In this document: positions 55,670 to 64,000 of the stretch, piece after piece
Position numbering within the stretch: position 1 is the stretch's first letter
Layout: each line of letters begins with the position of its first letter
DNA from: Ceriagrion tenellum
Taxonomy: Eukaryota; Arthropoda; Insecta; Odonata; Coenagrionidae
DNA: 64,000 bases
Assembly (NCBI GenBank): GCA_963169105.1
Contig: OY720634.1
Span: 155,131,584 to 155,195,583, forward strand
Reading direction: 5' to 3'
Notes under the pieces: model-generated
Databases searched by the model: none
What the model saw: only the letters and a program-made list of their open reading frames with translations
What the model was told of the DNA's origin: nothing
Program-made: the position numbers and the translations under genes

Positions 55670-57212
55670 AGATCCAATCAAAGTTATTTTGATGTGGAAA
55701 ACCCTAAATTAATTGTGTGTGTTCGAGGGAGGAGGTGAGTTTTCGAGTGGGTGCGATGGGAAGGGAGTACGAGACCGGGTTTGAGGAGGAATGAATGCCG
55801 TTGAATGAGCCGCGGAGGGTTGGGTGCAGTGAAGGGATTGGATGCGCAATCTATCGGTGCCAGCGACTGCAGAATATGTGTGCCAGAGAGACAGGAAGAG
55901 GGAGGGTGCGGTAAATGAAAGCGAGGAAAGGAGGATTGCCTTGACGGGAACACAAACGTCATGGAGTCTTTAAAAGATGACATGCTAGACGCTCGTGAAT
56001 TACTCACCATGGTTTCTGGCGTCCACACAAAATTGAGGTAAATTAATCAAGTGCAAACCGTTCCTATGAGTTTAAATTTAACTAAAGGAGCACATTTGAC
56101 CTTCGAAGTCTATAAAGGCTTAAGGAAAAATTACTCGTAAATGGCTAGATATATCATGTTTGCATTACGTCAATGAATAACAAACGGAACTGCTCACTAC
56201 AAAGGAATGGCCTAATTAATAATCGTGGTTGCTTAGCTGTATTTTACAAATTCAGCCATAGAATTACTACGAAGAGAAATAACACTTTCTCCACTGTAAT
56301 CTGTGTCGCTCTTTGTTATGTTGTACTTGAAATAAAAAAGCAATCAAATAATTGTTTAAATCTTTTCATAGAGTGTGACTGAACATAAAAATGGCAGGCG
56401 ATAACTATAACATAAATGTACTCGTAAAGCATTGATTGACAAACAGTAGAAACTGTGTTTTGCGTCATGGTTGACATTGTTGATTAAGTTATGATCGACG
56501 TTTTAATTTTTTTAATTTTGAATTGTACATAATTAGACTTTAAATTGGCAGTAAAACATGATTCTATAGATCGCGTATCGTCCACCATGTAAATATAAAC
56601 CAACTGAAATGCAAGGTTTGCGTGCAAGTAATTTACTTCTATACACTGCTGATTTCGTACTTTATCCGTTCAATTTTTAATACCTAAACTTGACGGGAAA
56701 TGCGGGAGAATGTTTTATTCCTCCTCTCTAACCCACATTATTTTTCCTTATTACACTTGTCACACGGCCTGATGGGTGCGGAGTATTCAACCCTCATTTG
56801 TATTTAATTAATATGATAGCACTGAAACCTTTGCCTATAAATGTAAAAGTTTTTGAATCTGAAGTAAGAGTAATAAATTCCTGCATTACAAGAAATATGA
56901 TTGTATACCAAAGAAAGTTAATTTATTCCTCACAAAAAGAAGAACACCTTGGTCTGAAGTCTTGAATCCCAGCGGAATACTAAAAATCAACAGACGACTT
57001 GTTATATAATTTTAAATTAGGTATCAAAATAATACCTGCATTCACAATAATGAATGTGCCCAGAAACAACTCCTAGTCTACGATGAATTAACTCCATAAG
57101 AGGGGCTCTACTCAAAATAAGATTTTTATGGATATTCAGAGACTAGTAATTTTTGCTTAATTTTTACAATGCACATACTTCTTTCCAAGTATTTTGGCCA
57201 ACAATACAATGC
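55670..57212. other. unassigned AT-rich DNA
   Basis: A 114-codon minus frame (56028-55684) has no domain. No repeat recognised. Confidence 0.4.
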
Positions 57213-58482
57213 TTAACACCAGAAGGACCGAACCCGTCATTTAACGGTTGACCTCTGCTTACAAGATCATATTTCCTATATTTCTTTTTGTATTACTTCA
57301 ACTTTTTAAAATGATATTTTATGATACGTATCCTGCTGGAAAATAAACTATTTTTTTCCAATAAAAATGAAATTATAATACTTTTTACCTCAAAGGACCG
57401 CTACCCGTCAAAATGCCGGGTTGCGTGTTTTCCTTTATTTTTGTGGTTCCTCGTGCTTATTTCTTCATTAAATCACTAGTCATCGTCACTTCTGGTCATT
57501 TCAATGTTTCATATTTTTTTATTTTTTATTTATCTTCACTATCCCGAATATAGCCCAATGGGCCAATTTACGTCCGGTGAATAACAGTAACAACGGACGC
57601 GACACAAACACCCATGTCCTGGGCAGATAATATTCTGCCCAGGCGGGACTCGAACCCGCGACCCTCGGGTTAGCAGGCGAGGACTTTACCCCGCTGCCAC
57701 TGGGGCCCACAGTAGTTTTAATTTGTGTAATAAAGGATAATTATACTTCTCAAAATATGTTGATTAAAAAAAAAAAGCCCCACATCTGCCGCAAAATGTA
57801 TCACATTTCGCGGGTTCGGAATTATTCCCTCTCACCTACATTGTTATGTCCAGTGGTTTTAGTAGCGGAATTATTCCCTCTCGAAAGTTTCAATGTCTCT
57901 AATTGCCTTGTGTGGCTACATTTCAAATATGATAGCGTAACACCCGAGGAACCTCAGTAGTTTTTGCCGGGCTTTCTAAAGCTCTGCAGCTTACTTGTGT
58001 GTGTGGGCTCTGTGCAGGAAATGTTCAGTACTTTTGTGTCAGATGTAGCGATGACAAAAATGAATAACTATCTGAAGTACCTGAATGATTGTCTTCATAA
58101 TTTTTCGCTGGTTATCATAATATTATTGTTGTAATTTCTATACCTTATGTTTTATTTTTATGCTGGAATATATGTGGAGAATTTATATGCGACAAATACA
58201 CTGTAAATCTACAATAGTCCAAAAATATGTAGCATATCACCAGTAAAAGATATTATGACAATTTAAAAAAGGCACATTTTTTTCTGATTTTTTTTGCTTA
58301 ATTAATTGTTGTAGTATTACCCAACTGTGTTTATAAATAAATAAAAGTGCTACATTTAAAGATTTTATCAATGAATTTGACCAAAAAAGAGGTAATATTT
58401 AAAAATTTTCATACCCATCAAAATGACGGGTAATGAATGGTCCTTCTAGGTAGGTATCCAACCCCGGTCCTTCTGGCATTAA
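57213..58482. mobile_element. piggyBac-like non-autonomous element
   Basis: TTAA at 57213-57216 and at 58479-58482 flank ends that read caccagaaggaccg and, complemented, tgccagaaggaccg. Subterminal copies of an accCGTCAAAATG-type block occur near 57230, 57405 and 58412. TTAA duplication is diagnostic of piggyBac-type transposases. No transposase frame is present. A SINE lies inside at 57515-57717. Confidence 0.6.
57515..57717 (-). mobile_element. tRNA-derived SINE nested in the piggyBac-like element
   Basis: On the minus strand a tRNA-like head occupies 57708-57635 with box B GGTTCGAGTCCC (perfect core, 57656-57645) and a box A-like agtggcagcggggt. A body follows and ends in an A-rich tail at about 57535-57515. 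The anticodon arm loop is too large for a functional tRNA. Confidence 0.65.
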
Positions 58483-58695
58483 TGCTTACTAGGGAAAGTG
58501 TCACCAAGATAATAATTTCTAACAACCTATCCGTTTGCGTCACTTACGCAGATTTTACAGTTGGTTTCATTTTCCTCTGCTGGATCAGTTCCGCAAATAT
58601 GTAAGTTGCAATACGAATATGTTACTGCATAATAATAGGTAGCCTTATTATTAAAGGTAGTCCTAAACCTTATAAAACAACTTATTTTCTACATT
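58483..58695. other. intergenic, nothing recognised
   Basis: No feature seen. Confidence 0.4.
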
Positions 58696-58699
58696 TACA

Positions 58700-59400
58700 T
58701 GCCATTATATATCTCCATCAGCGAGCATGGGCATGCCAGGGCTCTTCAGTGGGGTCATAATGGCATGGGGTGCTAGGAAACCAGCCGAGTAAAGGATAAT
58801 GTTTTGTGAGCTGAAATGGTGAAGTGCATTTTGGGAGTGGTTTGAGTGGAGCTAACTTTTTAGTATGGTTTTTTCATTTTGCATTGAAATAACACATTTT
58901 CGCATTTATTGGTTGACAATATGTCTCTTTTATTTAATCGCTTTTGTTGTATTTATAGTCGTCGAAGCACCCTAATCACCCTAATACTACTACTGTTGTA
59001 TTTATAGAAGTATTTTGGCGTAAAAATAATACTTTCTGTATCGCTCTGAAAACAACCTTTTTTAAAAAAACAAACTAAGCCTGGCGTCAATCCTCCGAGT
59101 CTCTACGGGCTCCCACCGAAATTCATCTAAAAGCTGTGAAACATTATATGTTCTCTTGTATCAGTTTTTAACGAAGCGCACAACTATTGTATGTGTTTTA
59201 TTTATTTTTTGTGACGAACCATTCTGTCCTGGGTCCCAAACTCGCACAGCGCATTCAAGGTGTGGTATAACCAGACTAAAGTACAAGCACCTTTTTTTTA
59301 CTTTTTTATCCAAAGACCTTCCTATTATACGCTTAGCGAATCCTAGTTTCATAATGGGTGTGTCGCGTGTATTTTGCAGGTGTGTTCCCCACAATATGTC
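58700..59400 (-). mobile_element. LINE 3' end (same family as 32080-32490)
   Basis: Minus strand reads KLGFAKRIIGRSLDKKVK, LVIPHLECAVRVWDP and, after a stop, VSQLLDEFRWEPVETRR, followed by the family's 3' untranslated region (58860-58700) with a catgcccatgctcgctg-like block. It has stops and is 5'-truncated. Confidence 0.65.
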
Positions 59401-59469
59401 TGAAGTTTCAAACCAAATGGAACAAAAAAATTGGAGCGAAAACTAAGAACCATCCTGGTTTACTCATTG

Positions 59470-59690
59470 ACTTAACTTGTTCCTTCCGCGCACAACAAGC
59501 GACTACCACTCATATACACTGAGCTCCACTAAATACACTTCCGTAATACACACGTCACCATTTCACCTCCCAAAACCTTCTCCCTTACATCAATACAAGG
59601 CTGATGTCCTAACATCCCCCTGTCACACGCCCATGCGGTGGCTCGCAGGGCAGCATGCAGATGTACATTCAGACTTCAATTTGGAATGGA
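59470..59690 (+). mobile_element. LINE 3' untranslated region, opposite orientation
   Basis: Carries the last coding bases (ttccgcgcacaacaagcgac) and the 3' untranslated region found at 32215-32080 complemented. Shared blocks are actgagctc, actaaatacac, gtcaccattt, ggctgatg, gcccatgcgg and a gatgtacat end. Confidence 0.6.
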
Positions 59691-61440
59691 ATTATCACTC
59701 AGCTTTCGAAAATTTGACCCTTATGCTCTTTCCAATGAAATAATATTGCTCTTTTTCTCTATTCTTCACACCAATGGCTAAGGGACAACTCCATCAAATC
59801 ACTGGAAATGGATATCAACAAATATAATTACGTATTTTGACGGCAGAGGATAAAAAAAATTGTGATAAATCATTTTCTCAAGGCCAAAAATATTTCCATG
59901 CCACCATAAGGGAGACCTTGAAGTCCATGTAAATAAATGCTTAGAAATAACATATATTTGACGTCAGCTAATTATATAAATTTCTTGTCCAACTATTGCC
60001 TGTTAGAAAAATTTTCCAGCAACTATTATTAGAGAAAGCTCCTTTTTGGGAGAGTTTCTGTTTCTCTTATGCAATAATCTAGTGACAACAGTCACTTTTC
60101 ATGAGTGGATTACCTCTACAGGAATGTGAAAGATTAGCCGATATGGTTGACTTTTACACTCTTATGTCTCTACATAGCAAGTAAAACTAAAAACAAGTGA
60201 CGTAATTTTAAAGGAAAGAAAATCAGGGAACATTTGTTAAAGCTGGGAACATCCTCAGCTGGACATTAACGAATACAGATTTCTTCTAACTTACACTATG
60301 ATAACTCATATTTCAGTATAATTCTGGTGGCTTCTGGAACACGAAATCTCGGAGGTTCAAGAGTTATTTTTCATTTAAATGCCACTGTGAAATATTTCTC
60401 CCGAGACGTTATTGTATACTTATAGATTATATATATATTCAACATTAACCAATATTCAAGAGACTTTTATCAAAGTCGTTTATCCAGCTGGTGAACGTTT
60501 CCTAGCTGTCGAGGAATAGTTAAGGGAATCGAAGGGTGTCAGTTTGCATCTGCTTGAGGGATGATGACGTTAGTGATAGACAGCTATGGAGCTTTTGTCT
60601 TATCGAGTCCAGGGCACACGGAATTCATTCGCGCGAATTTAACAATGTCGCAAGTTTTCTGGACGCCTCAGAGTTTCCAGTCCATAAAAGCTGGCGCCAG
60701 ACTCGCTTAATTAGGTCCTTCTAGAATCCTGGTGGAGCAGCATTGTGAATAAAACAAGGAATAGCAGTTCGTGAGGAACAATTCGAACATAAAGTTATTC
60801 TTTCTCCGTGGTTATTTGCGGTACCTCACCTCTCTCAACGGAAACACCTTTAGCGGGGGTAAAATCTTTGTGCGGAGAAGGGGCGGGGCGAAAGCAATAA
60901 ACGAATTGCTGCGATAAACTCATCTGGTGATGCTGAAAAATGATTTTATTGCAGGGGTGGTGGTGGTGTGCAGGTGACGAGGGAGAGGTGACCGATCGCC
61001 CCGCCAAGCGTGCGTGTGTTGTTTCCCTACCCCTCCCGATCTCTCCCCCTTCCTTCCCCCCCCACGCCCCTCATCGCATGCCCTCGGGCGGAGGCAGGCA
61101 GACGGGGACGCGCGAGGAGTAGTAAACATTTCAAACCCGTGGAAACATTAAAACTGCTTATGAATGACTCCCCACCCTCCGCGTGCCTCTCCACAGGTCA
61201 TTGCGTTCCCGCGCAAGTGCAAAAGGGATCGAGCCTCATTGCTCTCATTGGGGAAAGTGGCGGTGACGTCCTCATTTTCCTCGGCGAATCGAGTGGAAGT
61301 GTGGCGGACGGAATCAGGCCAAATTACTGCTCAAGAGGAAACAAACGTTTGCATTCGGAGCGAGAGGTTCTGCCGCAAATTGAATACAAATGCATAAGAT
61401 GTACCGAACGTTGCTAAGCGAATATCACTGAGGATAGCCC
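59691..61440. other. AT-rich then GC-rich DNA
   Basis: Near 60684 an ATAAAAG TATA-like box and at 60719 TTCTAGAA (a heat-shock-element-like pair) precede gaataaaac (about 60748). This is a compact arrangement loosely like 52380-52655. A GC-rich, CpG-dense segment occupies about 60820-61330 with overlapping compositional frames. No domain recognised. Confidence 0.3.
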
Positions 61441-61610
61441 TGCTAAAAAATTCCTTTGACGCTGTTCTGTAGAACGTAAGAAATTCTACAGAATTGGACT
61501 TTTTTTCTTCAGAACTAGTTCTTTTTCTAAGGATCCGTACGGAACATTCTCTGGAACGCCTGACTCTACAGAACGTATGTTCTGTAGAGTTATTTTCTGC
61601 AGAGCAAAAT

Positions 61611-61843
61611 AACTCCTTACAAGCTGTTCTGTAGAACTTTAGCAACTCTACGGAAATATGTGAGGTTTCCTAGAGCTTGTAAGGAGTTCTACAGAGCGTC
61701 AAAGGACTTCTGTAGAACGTCGTAGGGAATTTTGCAGAACGTCCTAAGGAATTCCGCAGAACTTTCTAAGGTATTCTGCAGAACGGCCTAAGGTATTCTG
61801 CAGGATGTCGCAGGGAATTCCGTAAAATGGCGTTTCAATACTT
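61611..61843 (+). repeat. 22-bp tandem repeat with inverted flank
   Basis: Seven 22-bp units (61690-61843), consensus near gcagaacgtcctaaggaattct. They are preceded by a 14-bp inverted repeat aactccttacaagc (61611-61624) and gcttgtaaggagtt (61675-61688). Related ttctgtagaac motifs continue on both sides from about 61455 to 61910. Confidence 0.8.
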
Positions 61844-61951
61844 TAAGGAATATCTACAGAACTTTAAGAAATTCTGTAGACGTATTTATAAGGAAACTAT
61901 ACGGAATTTCTTAGCCGGGAGGAGGCGTAACTTTGTGGAAATTCTTAATAT

Positions 61952-62118
61952 TCATGTTGAAGAATAAACCAATTGTAACTTCCACACAAGATTTATTTAA
62001 AGCGACCCAGGTTTCGACACACCATGTGTCATTATCAAGGTCACACGGAGTCTCGAAACATGGGTCGGTTTAAATAAATTTTGTGTGGAAGTTACAATTG
62101 GTTTATTCTTTAACATGA
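61952..62118. repeat. palindrome with 68-bp arms (PLE terminus dimer)
   Basis: Arms 61952-62019 and 62051-62118 are reverse complements with about five mismatches and a 31-bp loop. Each arm carries a gacccaggtttcga/tcgaaacatgggtc block. It is interpreted as two PLE termini in inverted orientation. Confidence 0.8.
62004..62040 (-). ncRNA. hammerhead-like motif with altered core
   Basis: On the minus strand TTGATAA replaces CTGATGA, then T, a perfect 5-bp stem II GACAC/GTGTC (loop ATGGT), GAAA, stem III CC/GG (CCTGGG) and TC. The two core changes fall at positions 3 and 8, which pair with each other in the folded hammerhead. Confidence 0.45.
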
Positions 62119-64000
62119 GTTGCTAAGCGAGTTAAATATAGCTTTCAGTTACCGGGACTTGACGCAAATCTATACAACATTATAAGTTTGGACAAGATAG
62201 CATCTTTGACCGCGTCATCATAAAGTAATAACTAGATATAAGAAAACTGCAGAGGTTTGCAAAAAGAAGAGTCAAACAATGCATCACCTCACAGCGATTG
62301 GTCTCAATTGAGCAGCATTCCTATCGAGAGCTGAGAATTTAGGGTGGACCACCTCAAGTTCTCGAAGGCATAATGTGTTCAAATATTCTTTATGTCCTCG
62401 TCGAGCCATAATCCTCTCCATTTAAGTAACATGTAATGCATTCCGGAAGAAAACATAACAGATCCATTCTCTTCAGTATTCCTTGGCCGTTGGGAATCGG
62501 AATGGTGACTTCCGTAAAACCATGTGTTCATGCAAATAAGTGAAGATTCCGCGGAGCTAAAGATAGAAGAGAAATCAAACAAATAGAAAAGGGAATGAAT
62601 TGACGACTTTATGGAGACTAGTTTACTACTTTAGGGGCTGGTGTGATGAACACCGCCCACTGATAGATGGTTTCCTTGAGGGGCTAAGAGGGAGGGTTAC
62701 CAGAGACTTTTCTCACCAATGGGTCATCATTTTTACCTGGACATGGTCTTAAAGTCAGTAATTTCTCTTGCTACTACATAAGAGACACTAGAAATAGGGC
62801 ACGAGAGCCGATGTCATTTGCGCCACAAAAGTTACTTGAAATAAAATATATAATACTTGACGACTCCTCAGGTTTTATTTTTAAAGACGGCCTACGGACA
62901 GAGCTGCTATCATTCGATGGTCCCAGGTATAAAATCTGTGGAATCACATAGTATTTAGTGTACAATTTCAACCATGAATAGGATTCACTTAGTTACGCCG
63001 CATATTACGAATCCATGAGGGTTCACGAATCCATGAATTGGACACGTTGATAAAAATCTTTAAGGATTAGAGGACAGTGCATAAGAGCTCAGAACAAGCA
63101 TTTTTATGTACACTATGAATAAAAGGAGTCGAGTGAACCAGTCTCCAGCCCCGTTCGTAGGGCGGAACGCTATACTTGTGGTGCTCTCCACGCGGCACCT
63201 TTGTATGGCTCGGGATTACATCATCCAAGTCTCTACAAATAGAGCGATACAAACAAGGCCATTACCCTTGCCTATCAAAATTATCCAGTCCCATCATCTC
63301 TCTTTTTGTGCGCTACCAACATGCGTTAACGTGCATGTCAAACATCACTTAGCAGACATATATTCAAAGAACGGCTCGCATCATCTCTCAACTCTCCACC
63401 GACCGCTTCATTTCCATAAAATCCGCACTTAACGTTCGTCAAAGTTGACCAGATGGATTCCATTTTAGATCGCCCTCTGTAATTCTTCCCGTTCATTTAG
63501 CCATCTATTTGAATATCGTTATCAATACTTACATTTGTGCCACATTATTTTGTCTCTGTAGGCTATTGTGACGTAAAATGTGACCAAAAGGTTTGTCTTT
63601 TTACATTTCAAAATTATACTTTACTTCTTTCCTCTCAAACGCTTCGAGCGATTTATTTGGAGAATAATTCCACCCTTTTTATCGCAATTGCTCATCAATA
63701 GCTCTACATCTTCATCGCCTTCAGTCTCTTTTGCTCGGCAGCTCTCATTATCCACTACTCACGACTGATTTAAGGGTATGATCCAAATCTACGCTTTTAT
63801 AAAATCCGACGGAACTTCTAGGCTTATGTCACTGCATGTTTGCTGACTCGCCTTTAGAATTCCTTCATTACTTGGGCCATTACGCTCAGGATATATTTCA
63901 TTTATTTTTTAATTGATTTTCATTATTGCTACCCGACAACAAAAAGTCATCCACTGGCATAAGTTTTTCCTGATCAAGTTTAAGGGTATTTTGTCCACTT
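62119..64000. other. unassigned DNA to window end
   Basis: Only short open frames (maximum 108 codons at 63106-63432) with no recognised domain or repeat. Confidence 0.4.

Noticed and set aside
57635..57708. Functional tRNA gene on the minus strand
   Set aside because: Box B is perfect, but the anticodon arm has an oversized loop and the 3' side continues into a SINE body with an A-rich tail.
61690..61843. CRISPR-like array
   Set aside because: The 22-bp units abut without unique spacers, and the genome is animal; it is a tandem repeat.

Overview
This 64 kb window is repeat-dense, gene-poor animal DNA, most likely from an arthropod. The evidence is its mobile elements: a BEL/Pao LTR retrotransposon (a metazoan group), several families of Penelope-like elements (PLEs), non-LTR retrotransposons of an R2-like type and of two APE-endonuclease-type lineages, tRNA-derived SINEs and cut-and-paste DNA-transposon remnants. 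I see no operons, no bacterial-type genes, and no host protein-coding gene that I can name. The species cannot be fixed from the sequence alone.

Layout. 0.9-2.8 kb: PLE remnants, a large inverted repeat between AT microsatellites, and a tRNA-derived SINE. 4.4-11.05 kb: a complete and probably very young BEL/Pao element (6,616 bp, 282-bp LTRs that I read as identical, 5-bp target duplication acgac). It carries one uninterrupted 1,750-codon gag-pol frame, a tRNA-Tyr-like primer site and a polypurine tract. 11.5-12.8 kb: further PLE pieces. 12.8-25 kb: mostly unassigned AT-rich DNA with faint SINE-like copies. 25.3-26.6 kb: a decayed PLE on the minus strand with readable reverse transcriptase and GIY-YIG parts. 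29.2-30.6 kb: a SINE and the 3' half of an R2-superfamily LINE. 32-34 kb: two LINE 3' ends. 37.7-40.6 kb: LINE endonuclease and linker fragments, an inverted PLE and a MITE. 43.4-44.2 kb: a broken Pif1/Helitron-type helicase. 44.5-46.4 kb: a LINE reverse transcriptase. 47.5-48.7 kb: another PLE. 49.0-49.7 kb: another LINE 3' end. 52.3-52.7 kb: a compact promoter plus polyadenylation cassette with heat-shock-element-like sites. 54.8-55.7 kb: a PLE end and a direct duplication. 57.2-58.5 kb: a TTAA-flanked piggyBac-like non-autonomous element with a SINE inside it. 58.7-59.7 kb: two LINE 3' ends in opposite orientation. 61.6-62.1 kb: a 22-bp tandem repeat and a 68-bp-arm palindrome.

The most interesting theme is a dispersed set of small hammerhead-ribozyme-like motifs at PLE ends. 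They have CUGANGA-like and GAAA core segments and a very short, often palindromic, stem III. Several follow a pyrimidine-rich tract that comes after PLE coding remnants, and some lie inside long inverted repeats. Hammerhead motifs in PLEs are established knowledge. What stands out here is the number of distinct families in one window, the shared architecture, and one copy whose core changes look like a compensated C3-G8 to U3-A8 swap.

Only the BEL gene is an intact recognised coding region. The other recognised coding sequences are fragments with stops or frameshifts, so this annotation is mainly a map of mobile DNA. All homology statements rest on motif recognition by eye; nothing was searched or computed.
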